This document shows positions 15,449 through 24,666 of a stretch of DNA of 64,000 nucleotides, piece by piece. Made by a program: the position numbers and the translations under genes. The stretch comes from Mycobacterium parmense (GTDB lineage: Bacteria; Actinomycetota; Actinomycetes; Mycobacteriales; Mycobacteriaceae), in the NCBI RefSeq assembly GCF_010730575.1, contig NZ_AP022614.1:5888913-5952912 (forward strand), in the 5' to 3' direction. Within the stretch, counting starts at the first letter, position 1; each line of letters starts with the position of its first letter. The notes below the pieces were generated by a model, which had not been told where the DNA came from, did no database searches, and was given only the letters and a program-made list of their open reading frames with translations.

Positions 15449-16132
15449 TCAGGCCTCGAACCGATAGCCCATGCCCGATTCGGTCAGCAGGTGCTTCGGG
15501 TGCGACGGGTCGTCCTCGAGCTTGCGCCGCAGCTGCGCGAGATACACACGCAGATAATGGGTTTCGGTGGCGTATGCCTGCCCCCAGACCTCCTTGAGCA
15601 GTTCCTCGCGGCCCACCAGCTTGCCGCGGTTGCGCACCAGCACCTCCAGCATCCCCCATTCGGTCGGGGTCAGGTGGACCTCGCCGCCGTTCTTGGTGAC
15701 CTTCTTGGCGGCAAGGTCGACGGTGAAGGCGTCGGTCTCGACGACGGGTTCGTCGGTTTCGGAGGCGGCGGCGTTGCGGCGCACGGCCGCGCGCAGCCGG
15801 GCCAGGAACTCGTCCATGCCGAAGGGTTTCGTGACGTAGTCGTCGGCGCCGGCGTCCAGCGCCTCGACCTTGTCCGAGGAGTCCGTGCGCGCCGACAACA
15901 CGATCACCGGCGCCGTGAGCCAGCCTCGCAGACCCTCGAGCACCTCGATGCCCGAGATGTCGGGCAACCCGAGGTCGAGGATCACCACGTCGGGCTTGTG
16001 CTCGGCGGCGGCGCGCAGGGCCCCGGCGCCGGACGAGGCGGTGATCACCTCGTAGCCGCGCACCGACAGGTTGATGCGCAGCGCGCGCAGGATGTGCGGC
16101 TCGTCGTCTATCACCAGCACCCGGGTGCTCAT
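15449..16132 (-). CDS. kdpE: Response regulator KdpE
   Basis: This 227-aa OmpR-family response regulator pairs with KdpD and activates kdp transcription under potassium limitation or salt stress. The receiver domain has acidic residues DDE at 9-11, the phosphorylated Asp53 in ILDLGLPD, and the conserved Lys in VTKPF. The C-terminal winged helix (about 130-227) includes TPTEWGMLEVLVRNRGKLV and RVYLAQLRRKLE. Its start overlaps the kdpD stop by four bases. Downstream it converges on ppx2 with a 62-base gap and no strong terminator hairpin visible. Confidence 0.96.
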   Translation of the reverse strand: MSTRVLVIDDEPHILRALRINLSVRGYEVITASSGAGALRAAAEHKPDVVILDLGLPDISGIEVLEGLRGWLTAPVIVLSARTDSSDKVEALDAGADDYVTKPFGMDEFLARLRAAVRRNAAASETDEPVVETDAFTVDLAAKKVTKNGGEVHLTPTEWGMLEVLVRNRGKLVGREELLKEVWGQAYATETHYLRVYLAQLRRKLEDDPSHPKHLLTESGMGYRFEA

Positions 16133-18690
16133 CGCACCCCCTGCGGTGCAAGCAGATCCACGATCACGGTGAGCCCGCCGCCCGGGGTGTCGCTGGCCTG
16201 GATCGTGCCGCCCATCGCCTCGACGAAGCCGCGTGCCACCGACATGCCCAGACCCACCCCGGTGGTGTTGTCGTGATCGCCGAGCCGCTGGAACGCCTCG
16301 AAGATCTGGTCTTCGGCCCCGTGCGGAATTCCGGGACCCTCGTCGATCACGTTGATCAGGACGCGGTCGCCCACCCGTCCCGCGTTGACCCGCACCACGC
16401 AGTTGGGCGCGTAACGCAGCGCGTTGTCGATCAGGTTGGCGAAGACCCGCTCCAGCAAGCCGGGGTCGGCCAGCACCACGGCGTCGCCGACGTCGACCTT
16501 GACGCGGTCGATGGCGGACCGGTAGAAGCCGGTGGCGCCCTTGCCGATGCTGACCAGCGCGCGCTGCACCGTCTCCTCCAGGTACACCCGGCGCAGCTCC
16601 GGACGGACCACGCCGGCGGCCAGGCGCGAGGAGTCGAGCAGGTTGCCGACCAGCGCCGTCAGCTGGTCGATCGATTCCTCGATGGTCGCCAGCAACTCCG
16701 CGGTGTCCTCGGCGGAAAACGCGACGTCCTCGGCGCGCAGGCTGGACACGGCGACCTTGGCCGCCGCCAGCGGCGTGCGCAGGTCGTGGCTGACCGCCGA
16801 AAGCAGCGAGCGGCGCAGCTCGTCGGCCCGCATGACCGCCTCGGCGCGGCTGGCGTCTTCGGCCAGCTCGCGCTGCCGGATCAACCCGGCCGCCTGCTTT
16901 GCCACCGCGGTCAGCACCCGGCGGTCCCGCGCGGAGAGCTTCTTGCCGGCCAACAGCATCCAGAACTCTTCGTCGCCGACCTCGATCGCGGTGTCGGCGG
17001 AGTCCGTCGTCACGCAGGGGTCTTTGCCCACGCAGGCGACGAGGTAGCCCTTGGCGCCGCCCGCGCGGGCCTCCTCGCCGGGCTCCCGCATCATGCTGAC
17101 GGCGCGCTGACCGTATGTCTCGCGCACGCGCTCGAGGAGCGTCTCGAGATCGGCACCGCGCAGCACAGATCCGGCGAACAGCGTGAGCAGCTCCGCTTCC
17201 TGCGACGCGCGCCGCGCCTCCCGGGTGCGTTTGGCTGCGCCGTCGACCAGCACCGCGACAGCGACCGCGATCATGAGCAGGACCAACTCGGTGATAGCGC
17301 TGTTCGGTTCGGCGATGGTGAAGCTGTGCCGCGGGGCGATCAGGAAGTAGTTCAGCAGCAGCCCGGACAGCACCGCCGAAAGCGCCGCGGGCGCAACGCC
17401 GCCGAACAGCCCGACCAGCAACACCCCGACGAAGAACAGTGCGCTTTCTCCGCCGTTGTCCAGGTAGCGGTCCAAAAGCTTCACCGTGGTCGCGCAGATG
17501 AGCGACGGCACGATGAAGGCCGCCAACCAGGACGTGGCGCGCCGCTCGCGTGGCGAGAGTGTGGCCAGCCGCAGGCCGCGGTTCGACTCCTCGTGGGTGA
17601 CCAGGTGCACGTCGATCTTCCCGGAACGCTCGACGACCGCCGGTCCGATGCCCTCCTCGAACATGCGCGCCCAGCGGGACCGGCGCGACGTGCCGATCAC
17701 CAGCTGGGTGGCATTCATCTCGCGGGCGAAATCGAGCAGGGCGCCGGGCACGTCGTCCCCGACCACCGTGTGCAGGGACGCGCCGAGGCTGTTGGACAGC
17801 TCACGAATCTTCGCCATCCGGGATGTCGACAGGCCGGCCAACCCGTCGCCGCGCACGACGTGCACCACCATCAGCTCGGCGCTGGACTTCGACGCGATGC
17901 GGGATGCCCTGCGCACCAACGTTTCCGACTCCGGGCCGCCTGTCACCGCCACCACGACCCGCTCCCGCGCCTCCCAGGTGTCGGTGATCTTGTTCTCCGC
18001 ACGGTACTTGGCGAGCGCGGTGTCGACCTGGTCGGCGAGCCAGAGCAGCGCCAATTCCCGCAGCGCGGTGAGGTTGCCGCGGCGAAAGTAGTTGGACAAT
18101 GCCGCGTCGATCCGCTCCGGTGCATAAACGTTGCCATGGGAAAGCCTGCGGCGCAATGCTTCCGGAGTGATATCGATGAGCTCGACCTGCGCCGCCTGGC
18201 GCACGATCGAGTCAGGGATCGTCTCCTGCTGTTCGATGCCGGTGATCTGGGCCACGACGTCGTTGAGGCTCTCCAGGTGCTGCACGTTGACGGTGGAGAT
18301 CACCGTGATCCCCGCGTCGAGCAGCTCGTCGACGTCCTGCCACCGCTTGGCGTTCTTGCTGCCGGGCGTATTCGTATGTGCCAGTTCGTCGACGAGGACC
18401 ACCTGCGGGTGGCGCGCCAGCACTGCCGGCACGTCCAGTTCGGCGAATCTGGTGCCCCGGTATTCGATGAAGCGCGGCGGTATGACCTCGATTCCCTCAA
18501 TCAGCTCAGCGGTTTTCGCCCGTCCGTGTGTTTCCACGACCGCCGCGACCACGTCGGTGCCCCGTTCCAGCCGCCGGTGCGCTTCGCCGAGCATCGCGTA
18601 CGTCTTTCCAACACCTGGAGCCGCGCCGAGGTAGATGCGCAGCTCCCCGCGCTTGGGATGCTGGTCAACCGGGTTCACGTCAACCATCAT
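16129..18690 (-). CDS. kdpD: Sensor histidine kinase KdpD
   Basis: KdpD (853 aa) is the membrane sensor for potassium status. The cytoplasmic N-terminal KdpD domain has Walker A GAAPGVGKT at residues 22-30 and is followed by a universal-stress-protein domain, the c-di-AMP-binding module in some homologues. Four closely spaced transmembrane helices lie at about 400-500, then a GAF-like region. The kinase core has the phospho-accepting His635 in SHDLRTPLA, an N box NLIDNALRYAP and a G box DEGPGIPHG. It is 12 bases downstream of kdpC and overlaps kdpE. In M. tuberculosis kdpDE instead diverges from kdpFABC. Confidence 0.96.
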   Translation of the reverse strand: MMVDVNPVDQHPKRGELRIYLGAAPGVGKTYAMLGEAHRRLERGTDVVAAVVETHGRAKTAELIEGIEVIPPRFIEYRGTRFAELDVPAVLARHPQVVLVDELAHTNTPGSKNAKRWQDVDELLDAGITVISTVNVQHLESLNDVVAQITGIEQQETIPDSIVRQAAQVELIDITPEALRRRLSHGNVYAPERIDAALSNYFRRGNLTALRELALLWLADQVDTALAKYRAENKITDTWEARERVVVAVTGGPESETLVRRASRIASKSSAELMVVHVVRGDGLAGLSTSRMAKIRELSNSLGASLHTVVGDDVPGALLDFAREMNATQLVIGTSRRSRWARMFEEGIGPAVVERSGKIDVHLVTHEESNRGLRLATLSPRERRATSWLAAFIVPSLICATTVKLLDRYLDNGGESALFFVGVLLVGLFGGVAPAALSAVLSGLLLNYFLIAPRHSFTIAEPNSAITELVLLMIAVAVAVLVDGAAKRTREARRASQEAELLTLFAGSVLRGADLETLLERVRETYGQRAVSMMREPGEEARAGGAKGYLVACVGKDPCVTTDSADTAIEVGDEEFWMLLAGKKLSARDRRVLTAVAKQAAGLIRQRELAEDASRAEAVMRADELRRSLLSAVSHDLRTPLAAAKVAVSSLRAEDVAFSAEDTAELLATIEESIDQLTALVGNLLDSSRLAAGVVRPELRRVYLEETVQRALVSIGKGATGFYRSAIDRVKVDVGDAVVLADPGLLERVFANLIDNALRYAPNCVVRVNAGRVGDRVLINVIDEGPGIPHGAEDQIFEAFQRLGDHDNTTGVGLGMSVARGFVEAMGGTIQASDTPGGGLTVIVDLLAPQGVR

Positions 18691-18702
18691 CCACCCGCGA
18701 CG

Positions 18703-19635
18703 CTAGCTTGTGACCGGGTAGCGGTGGTCAAGTTGCAGGTTCAGTTCCAGCACGTTGACCGTCGGTTCGCCCAGGAAGCCGAGCCCGCGACCGTCGAGGA
18801 AAGTCGCCAGCACGGCGCGGATCTGATCGGGGCTGACATGGCGGGCCTTGGCCACCCGGGTGACCTGCAGGTCCGCGTAGGCCGGCGAGATGTGGGGGTC
18901 GAGGCCGCTGCCGCTGGTGGTCACGGCGTCGGCGGGCACGGCGGGGTCGGCGGGCGCCGCGCCCCGGATGGGGACGATCTGGCCGAGCGAGTAGTCGTCA
19001 CCGTATTTCGCGCACTCGACCCGCACGCCCTCGAAGACCGGCAGGAAGGGTGTCTGCGTCGTCTCGCACGGTTCGTTGACGCTGACGACCCGGGTCGGGT
19101 GCACCACATTGCCGCGTGCGTCGTGGGGGCCGATCACCGAGAGGACCGCGCCCACACCGCCGCCGGTGCAGAACGGCCGGGACCCCGCCTCGTTGCCCAG
19201 CCCCTCGAGTGCCGCCACCGAGGAACTGCGCGAGCACACCTGTGTGAGCAGCCCCGGCTTGAAGCCGGCGTCGGAGGCGGACTTGCCGGCCTTCAGTTGC
19301 GCCGGGTCGGCGGGGGTGTCGACGATGTTCTCCGGCCCGAGGTTGCTCGCCCCCGAGGACGTCGGGTCGTAGCCGTTGCCGGCCGCCGACGGGCGGCTCT
19401 GGAAGTACTGCGGCAACGGGTTGCCGCTGGAGTCGGTGAACAGCTGCCCGATCAGCTTGCTGCCGACCGGTTTGCCGTTCGCCGTCAGGATCGACCCCTC
19501 GGCATTGTCGTGCAGTCCGGGGATCTGCGCGATGAGCCAGACCAACAGCGGGTAGGCCAGGCCGGTGATGACGGTCAGCACCAGCAGCGCGCGCAGCGCC
19601 GCCCAGTGCATGCGGACGAATTGAGAGAACTTCAT
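18703..19635 (-). CDS. kdpC: Potassium-transporting ATPase C subunit, long form
   Basis: KdpC is the small subunit of the Kdp-ATPase, anchored by one N-terminal helix (about 15-35) with its body outside the membrane, and it helps ATP binding and assembly. This copy is 310 aa, against about 190 in E. coli and M. tuberculosis. The conserved ends are clear: GLAYPLLVW, GKPVGSKLIGQLFTD, FQSRPSA and GASNLGPEN early, and GLDPHISPAYADLQVTRVAKAR with VNVLELNLQLD late. Between about residues 101 and 236 lies an expanded segment with four Cys (134, 156, 190, 208) in place of roughly 30 residues. The insert stays in frame and shows no low-complexity decay, so it is probably genuine. Confidence 0.93.
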   Translation of the reverse strand: MKFSQFVRMHWAALRALLVLTVITGLAYPLLVWLIAQIPGLHDNAEGSILTANGKPVGSKLIGQLFTDSSGNPLPQYFQSRPSAAGNGYDPTSSGASNLGPENIVDTPADPAQLKAGKSASDAGFKPGLLTQVCSRSSSVAALEGLGNEAGSRPFCTGGGVGAVLSVIGPHDARGNVVHPTRVVSVNEPCETTQTPFLPVFEGVRVECAKYGDDYSLGQIVPIRGAAPADPAVPADAVTTSGSGLDPHISPAYADLQVTRVAKARHVSPDQIRAVLATFLDGRGLGFLGEPTVNVLELNLQLDHRYPVTS

Positions 19636-19636
19636 G

Positions 19637-21787
19637 TCAGGACATCCCCGGGACGAATTGGACGATGAGGTCGATCAGCTTGATCCCGACGAACGGGGCG
19701 ACGATGCCGCCGAGTCCATAGATATACAGGTTGCGGCTCAACAACTTTGACGCGCTGCTCGGCGTGTAGCGCACGCCGCGCAGCGAAAGCGGGATCAGCG
19801 CCACGATCACGATCGCGTTGAATATCACCGCGGACAGGATCGCCGACTGCGGGCTGTGCAGCCGCATGATGTTGATCATGTCCAGCCCCGGGAACAGGGC
19901 GACGAACATGGCCGGGATGATCGCGAAGTACTTCGCGATGTCGTTGGCGATCGAGAAGGTGGTCAGCGCACCGCGGGTGATCAGCAACTGCTTGCCGATC
20001 TCGACGATCTCGATCAGCTTGGTGGGGTCGGAGTCCAGGTCGACCATGTTGCCGGCCTCTTTGGCCGCCGACGTGCCGGTGTTCATCGCCACTCCGACAT
20101 CGGCCTGCGCAAGGGCGGGTGCGTCGTTGGTGCCGTCACCGGTCATCGCGACCAGCTTGCCGCCCTCCTGCTCCCGCTTGATCAGCGCGAGCTTGTCCTC
20201 GGGGGTGGCCTCGGCGAGGAAGTCGTCGACCCCGGCCTCGTCCGCAATCGCCTTGGCGGTCAACGGGTTGTCGCCGGTGATCATCACCGTGCGGATACCC
20301 ATCTTGCGCATCTCGTCGAAGCGGTCCCGCATGCCCTGCTTGACGACGTCCTTGAGGTGGATGACGCCGAGCACTGCCGACTCGCCGTCGCGGACCTCGC
20401 CCACCACGAGCGGCGTGCCGCCGCCGGCGGAGATGCCGTCGACGATCTCCCCGAGCTGGCTGGAAACCTTGCCGCCCTGCCCGCGCACCCATTCCGCGAC
20501 GGAGCTGGCCGCGCCCTTGCGCAGCTGGTGCCCGTCGAGGTCGACGCCCGACATGCGGGTGGCCGCGGTGAAGGCCACCCATTGTGCGTGCGCGAGCTCG
20601 CCCGGCGTGCGGGCGCGCAACCCGAAGTGCTGCTTGGCGTAGACGACGATCGAACGGCCCTCGGGTGTCTCGTCGGCGAGGCTGGACAGCTGCGCGGCGT
20701 CGGCCAGCTGCGCGCTGGTGACTCCGTCCAGGGGCACGAAGGCGGCGGCCTGCCGGTTGCCCAGGGTGATGGTCCCGGTCTTGTCGAGCAGCAGCGTGTT
20801 GACGTCGCCGGCGGCTTCCACCGCGCGCCCGGACATCGCGAGGACGTTGCGCTGCACCAGCCGGTCCATGCCGGCGATGCCGATCGCCGAGAGCAGCGCC
20901 CCGATGGTGGTGGGAATCAAACACACCAGCAGCGAGACCATCACGATGCCGGTCACACCGTTGCTGTCGAGCGCCAGGCTGTTCGGGACGCCGGGGTTGT
21001 TCAGCTTGGAGTAGATCGCCAGCGGCTGCAGGGTGGCGACGGCGAAGACGAAGATGATGGTCAGCGCGGCCAGCAGGATGTTCAGCGCGATCTCGTTGGG
21101 GGTCTTCTGCCGGTTGGCGCCCTCGACCAACGCGATCATCCGGTCGATGAAGCTCTCGCCGGGCTTCTGGGTGATCTTGACGACGATCCGGTCGCTCAGC
21201 ACGGTGGTGCCGCCGGTGACCGCCGAGCGGTCGCCGCCGGACTCGCGGATCACGGGCGCGGACTCACCGGTGATCGCTGATTCGTCCACGGAGGCGATGC
21301 CTTCCACGACGTCTCCGTCACCCGGAATTGCCTGGCCGGCTTCGACGACGACGAAGTCACCCTGCTGCAGCAGTGGAGCGGCGACCTCCTCCTCGACCGA
21401 CGGTCCGCCCGGGGTGTAGTCCCTGAGCCGGCGGGCCAGCGTCTGAGTCTTGGCCCGGCGCAACGTCTCCGCCTGAGCCTTGCCGCGGCCTTCGGCGACC
21501 GCCTCGGCGAGGTTGGCGAAGATGACGGTCAGCCACAGCCAGACCACGATCAGCCACGCGAACCACGTCGGGTCGATGACCGCCAGCACGGTGCTCCAGG
21601 CGGCCCCGATCTCGACGACGAACATCACCGGGTTGCGCCACAGGGTGCGCGGGTCGAGTTTGCTCAGCGCGTCGGGCGTCGAGCGCCAGAGCATCTTCGG
21701 GTCCAGCAGACCGCCCTGCACCCGTTTGGGGTGGGTCGGGTCGGCGGCCCGCGCCTGTTCGACCGAATCGGTTGTGGTGGCGGTCAT
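19637..21787 (-). CDS. kdpB: Potassium-transporting P-type ATPase B subunit
   Basis: KdpB (716 aa) is the catalytic P-type ATPase subunit that energises potassium uptake through KdpA. The phosphorylated residue is Asp335 in DKTGTIT. Other P-type motifs are the actuator [22 protein letters not shown] in the hinge region, and the KdpB-specific [12 protein letters not shown] near the C terminus. The N-terminal 45 residues are a charged extension. The start is ATG at 21787, and its first base is the last base of the kdpA stop codon (TAATG), indicating coupled translation. kdpC begins one base after its stop. Confidence 0.96.
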   Translation of the reverse strand: MTATTTDSVEQARAADPTHPKRVQGGLLDPKMLWRSTPDALSKLDPRTLWRNPVMFVVEIGAAWSTVLAVIDPTWFAWLIVVWLWLTVIFANLAEAVAEGRGKAQAETLRRAKTQTLARRLRDYTPGGPSVEEEVAAPLLQQGDFVVVEAGQAIPGDGDVVEGIASVDESAITGESAPVIRESGGDRSAVTGGTTVLSDRIVVKITQKPGESFIDRMIALVEGANRQKTPNEIALNILLAALTIIFVFAVATLQPLAIYSKLNNPGVPNSLALDSNGVTGIVMVSLLVCLIPTTIGALLSAIGIAGMDRLVQRNVLAMSGRAVEAAGDVNTLLLDKTGTITLGNRQAAAFVPLDGVTSAQLADAAQLSSLADETPEGRSIVVYAKQHFGLRARTPGELAHAQWVAFTAATRMSGVDLDGHQLRKGAASSVAEWVRGQGGKVSSQLGEIVDGISAGGGTPLVVGEVRDGESAVLGVIHLKDVVKQGMRDRFDEMRKMGIRTVMITGDNPLTAKAIADEAGVDDFLAEATPEDKLALIKREQEGGKLVAMTGDGTNDAPALAQADVGVAMNTGTSAAKEAGNMVDLDSDPTKLIEIVEIGKQLLITRGALTTFSIANDIAKYFAIIPAMFVALFPGLDMINIMRLHSPQSAILSAVIFNAIVIVALIPLSLRGVRYTPSSASKLLSRNLYIYGLGGIVAPFVGIKLIDLIVQFVPGMS

Positions 21788-23457
21788 TAGTGAATTCCTT
21801 CGGCGATGGGCCCAAGCGCCAGCATGGGCAGGAAGGTAAGGGCAACGAGGATCACCGTGACGCCGGCAACCATGCCGACGAACTGTGGGCGGTGGGTGGG
21901 CAGCGTGCCCGCGGACTCGGGCGTCACACCCTGCCTGGCCAGCGAGCCGGCCAGGGCCAGTGCCAGCACCATCGGCAGGAACCTGCCGACCACCATCGCC
22001 AGCCCGAGGGCAGTGTTGTACCAGGTGGTGTTGGCGCTCAGGCCGGCGAACGCCGACCCGTTGTTGTTGGCCGCCGAGGTGAACGCGTACAGGATCTCGG
22101 ACAGGCCGTGCGGGCCGCTGTTGAGCATGGCGGCGCGTTCGCCGGGCAGCGCCATGGCGATCGAGGTGCCGACCAGGACGATCAGCGGCGTCACCAGGAA
22201 ATAGCTTGCGGCGAGCTTGATTTCGCGGGGGTTGATCTTCTTGCCGAGGTATTCCGGTGTGCGCCCGACCATCAGCCCGGCGACGAACACCGTGATCACC
22301 GCGAGGATGAGCATGCCGTAGAGCCCGGAGCCGGTGCCGCCGGGCGCCACCTCGCCGAGCTGCATGTTGAACATCGCCATCATCCCGCCGAGGCTGGTGT
22401 AGGAGTCGTGGAACGAGTCGACGGCACCGGTCGAGGTGAGGGTGGTCGAGTCGGCGAACACCGCCGAGTCCGCGACGCCGAAGCGCTGCTCGACACCCTC
22501 CGTCGCCGCGCCGATCGCGGTCGGCACCGTGCCGTGGTGCTGCAGCTGGAACCACATCATGAGCGTCACGCTGACCAGGTACAGGGACGCCATGACCGAC
22601 GCGATCGCGTACCCCTGTTTGGTGCTGCCGACCATGCGCCCGAATGTGCGCGGCAGCGAGAAGCTGATCACCAGCAGCAGGAAGATCTCCAGCCAGTTGG
22701 TCCACGTCGTGGGGTTCTCGAATGGGTGCGCGGAGTTCGCGTTGTAGAAGCCGCCGCCGTTGGTGCCGAGTTCCTTGATGGCCTCCTGGCTGGCGACCGG
22801 CCCGCCGGTGATGGTCTGCTGGGCGCCGCCCAGGGTGTTGACGACCTGATCGTTGAGGTGGAAGTTCTGGATCGCGCCACCCGCGACGAGCAGGATCGCG
22901 CCGAGAACCGAGATGGGCAGCAGGATGCGCAACGTGCCGCGGACCAGGTCCACCCAGAAGTTGCCGAGGTCGCCGGTGCGCTTACGGGCGAAGCCGCGCA
23001 CCAGCGCGATCGCCACCCCCATGCCGACCGCGGCCGACACGAAGTTCTGCACCGCCAGCCCGGCCATCTGGACGAGGTGCCCGTCGGTGGACTCCCCGGA
23101 GTAGTTCTGCCAGTTGGTGTTCGTGACGAAGCTGACCGCGGTGTTCCACGCCAGCGCGGGTGTCATCTTGGTGGCCGGGTCGTGCAGGTGCAGCGGCAAC
23201 GCGCCCTGCACGAGCTGCAACGCGAACAGGAACAGGACGCTGATCGACGAGAACGCCAGGACGCTGCGCGCGTAGGCGCCCCAGGTCTGCTCCGAACGCG
23301 AGTCGACACCGATGAGCCGGTAGATCACCCGCTCGACGGAGGAATCCCTGTCAGAGCTGTAGACGCGGTACATGTAGTCGCCCAAGGGAACATGCGCCGC
23401 CGCCAGCGCCGCCACGAGGACGACGAGAAAGACCACCCCGGCCGCCGCGGTGCTCAT
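21787..23457 (-). CDS. kdpA: Potassium-transporting ATPase A subunit
   Basis: KdpA (556 aa) is the potassium-selective channel-like subunit of the Kdp complex, related to the KcsA/Trk/Ktr superfamily. It has about ten transmembrane helices and four selectivity-filter-like P loops, for example [29 protein letters not shown] and ALPGERAAM. The ATG at 23457 overlaps the kdpF stop in an ATGA junction, and its own stop shares one base with kdpB. Residues [11 protein letters not shown] mark the second P loop typical of the family. Confidence 0.96.
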   Translation of the reverse strand: MSTAAAGVVFLVVLVAALAAAHVPLGDYMYRVYSSDRDSSVERVIYRLIGVDSRSEQTWGAYARSVLAFSSISVLFLFALQLVQGALPLHLHDPATKMTPALAWNTAVSFVTNTNWQNYSGESTDGHLVQMAGLAVQNFVSAAVGMGVAIALVRGFARKRTGDLGNFWVDLVRGTLRILLPISVLGAILLVAGGAIQNFHLNDQVVNTLGGAQQTITGGPVASQEAIKELGTNGGGFYNANSAHPFENPTTWTNWLEIFLLLVISFSLPRTFGRMVGSTKQGYAIASVMASLYLVSVTLMMWFQLQHHGTVPTAIGAATEGVEQRFGVADSAVFADSTTLTSTGAVDSFHDSYTSLGGMMAMFNMQLGEVAPGGTGSGLYGMLILAVITVFVAGLMVGRTPEYLGKKINPREIKLAASYFLVTPLIVLVGTSIAMALPGERAAMLNSGPHGLSEILYAFTSAANNNGSAFAGLSANTTWYNTALGLAMVVGRFLPMVLALALAGSLARQGVTPESAGTLPTHRPQFVGMVAGVTVILVALTFLPMLALGPIAEGIH

Positions 23458-23546
23458 CAGAACCGCTCCGGGAAAATCAGGGCGCAGCCCAGGAACACGG
23501 CGAGGATGATGGAAAGAGCCAAGCCGACGACGTTTTCGTAGCTCAC
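23457..23546 (-). CDS. kdpF: Kdp complex small subunit KdpF
   Basis: This 29-aa single-helix peptide (GTG start, beginning [11 protein letters not shown] and ending IFPERF) matches the KdpF family, which stabilises the Kdp-ATPase in the membrane. The C-terminal FPE(R/K)F is the typical ending. Its stop overlaps the kdpA ATG by three bases (ATGA), and its GTG overlaps the stop of a still smaller upstream ORF. Short genes like this are easily missed. The M. tuberculosis counterpart is Rv1028A (30 aa). Confidence 0.93.
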   Translation of the reverse strand: MSYENVVGLALSIILAVFLGCALIFPERF

Positions 23547-23626
23547 AGTCGCTCGACCAACTTCTGGGCCAGTCCCAGGACGGCGAACACCGCCACCGTC
23601 AGCAGGACGTAGCTCAACACGCCCAT
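23543..23626 (-). CDS. 27-aa predicted membrane microprotein upstream of kdpF
   Basis: An ATG at 23626 with a good ribosome site (GGAGACAAGA) opens a 27-codon frame. It begins [10 protein letters not shown], contains one hydrophobic helix, and ends QKLVERL. The stop overlaps the kdpF GTG in a GTGA junction, so ribosomes finishing it can restart on kdpF. Its shape, one N-terminal helix and a short amphipathic cationic tail, suits a membrane micro-subunit or a leader that sets kdpF translation. No function is known to me. Similar short frames may precede kdpF in other actinobacteria, but I cannot confirm that here. Confidence 0.72.
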   Translation of the reverse strand: MGVLSYVLLTVAVFAVLGLAQKLVERL

Positions 23627-23792
23627 TCTTGTCTCCGTTCAGCGCCAGTCAGGCGGCAGGTCACCGTGCATGCCAAAGGCCCCTTCGAGGCCGCAGCGTC
23701 GCAGTCCTCTTCGGGCGAGGTCAGCTTGAAGCTAGGCGGGGCCCGGTGGCTAGGGCCTTTGGTTGACGGATTCCTAACGCTGCCGCGCTGCG

Positions 23793-23822
23793 CCTTTACG
23801 GTTCCTTTACGCCCTCCGTAAA
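23793..23822. promoter_or_regulatory. Helically phased repeats, candidate KdpE operator
   Basis: The 267-base gap between the kdp leader ORF and the divergent 23895 gene contains CCTTTACG at 23793-23800 and again at 23804-23811. A reversed CGTAAA follows at 23817-23822. The TTTACG/CGTAAA half-sites start at 23795, 23806 and 23817, exactly 11 bases apart. OmpR-family regulators usually bind head-to-tail half-sites spaced one helical turn, so KdpE is the natural candidate. Assignment to KdpE is inference; the site could equally serve the divergent gene. Confidence 0.5.
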
Positions 23823-23894
23823 TCTTGGCGGGGCCGCCGTATGGAAACCGTGTGGATCGATAGTCGGCGCTGCGAATCGGCGTAAACCGAATTC

Positions 23895-24464
23895 ATGCGA
23901 AGGACAGCGCAGCAACGTGTCGCGCCGGTCACCGACCGCTCGACTCGGGAGGCGACGGCAGCACCGGCCGGCTGGTCGTGGCCGCTCGACGGGGCTCGTC
24001 GGTGGGGATCATTGGACGCCGAGGTCAGCCGGTACGGCGTTCGGCGCTACCGGTTGACCGTCTACCCGCCCGGGACGGCCGCCGCCGACGCGCGGCTGGC
24101 CCGGCTGTGGCGGGGGTGGCCGGTGTGTGGCGCCGCGATCGCATTGCTTGCCGTCATGTTCCTGGGCGACGTGGCGGCCTCGCTCGGCACCGTGTTGGTT
24201 TACGCCGCGGCCGCCTATGTGGGCATCGGCACGTTACTGTTCCTGCGGGCCGGGCCCCATCGTGTGCGGGTCAAGTCCATGTCGGTCGTTCTGCTGCCCA
24301 CGGACGCCGACGCGGGTGAGCAACGCAGGCACGCCGAATGGCAGCGGCTGGTCCGGATGCTGACCCGGGCCGACCACATGCTGCGCGTCGGCGCGATTTC
24401 GTTGGCGGAGCACGAGGCCGTCTGGTGGGAGGCCTACGACCGTCTGGAGGCGACGAATGTCTGA
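23895..24464 (+). CDS. Uncharacterised membrane protein, possibly DUF6611 family
   Basis: This is a 189-aa protein with two hydrophobic helices in the middle (about 78-95 and 98-118) separated by a short turn. The N-terminal soluble region is Trp- and Arg-rich with a YRLTVYPPG motif, and the C-terminal soluble helix-rich part includes EWQRLVRMLTRADHMLRVG. I tentatively place it in DUF6611, a mycobacterial family without known function. It is divergent from kdp and shares that promoter region. There is no clear Shine-Dalgarno before the ATG. The following small ORF overlaps its stop by eight bases with a GGAGG site inside this gene. Confidence 0.75.
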   Translation: MRRTAQQRVAPVTDRSTREATAAPAGWSWPLDGARRWGSLDAEVSRYGVRRYRLTVYPPGTAAADARLARLWRGWPVCGAAIALLAVMFLGDVAASLGTVLVYAAAAYVGIGTLLFLRAGPHRVRVKSMSVVLLPTDADAGEQRRHAEWQRLVRMLTRADHMLRVGAISLAEHEAVWWEAYDRLEATNV

Positions 24465-24666
24465 TCCTTCGCAGCTGGCAGCAGCCGTCGAGGCCGTAGC
24501 CGCCGCAGCGGCGTTGCTGAGCATCTACTTGCTGGGCCGGCGCGGCCACGGGCGGTCCCGCAGCGCCTATGGCACGGCCTTCGCGGTCAGTCGCCGCCGG
24601 CCCGACCGTCGATCACCGGTAGCCTCACCCGGAAAACCGTTCGGCCGTCCGCGGATTCGGCGGTAA
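24457..24666 (+). CDS. Small 69-aa protein with one hydrophobic helix
   Basis: An ATG at 24457, six bases after a GGAGG, opens a 69-codon frame that overlaps the end of the preceding gene. The N-terminal third is an Ala-rich hydrophobic helix (AAAVEAVAAAAALLSIYLLG). The rest is strongly basic and Arg/Pro/Ser-rich. Its last 80 bases overlap the 3' end of trcS on the opposite strand, which may by itself explain the odd composition of the tail. The strong ribosome site and coupling support translation, but the C-terminal part may have no function. Confidence 0.45.
   Translation: MSDPSQLAAAVEAVAAAAALLSIYLLGRRGHGRSRSAYGTAFAVSRRRPDRRSPVASPGKPFGRPRIRR

Noticed and set aside
18703..19635. KdpC length explained by a frameshift or fusion
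   Set aside because: Both conserved halves are in the same frame and the inserted part has normal codon use with no better reading in other frames.
16273..19668. 1131-aa plus-strand reading frame
   Set aside because: It is antisense to kdpD and kdpC, both of which show all family motifs; the frame is a GC-composition shadow.
23627..23894. c-di-AMP (ydaO-type) riboswitch upstream of kdp
   Set aside because: The gap has GC-rich segments but I could not recognise the conserved core or the pseudo-symmetric stems.
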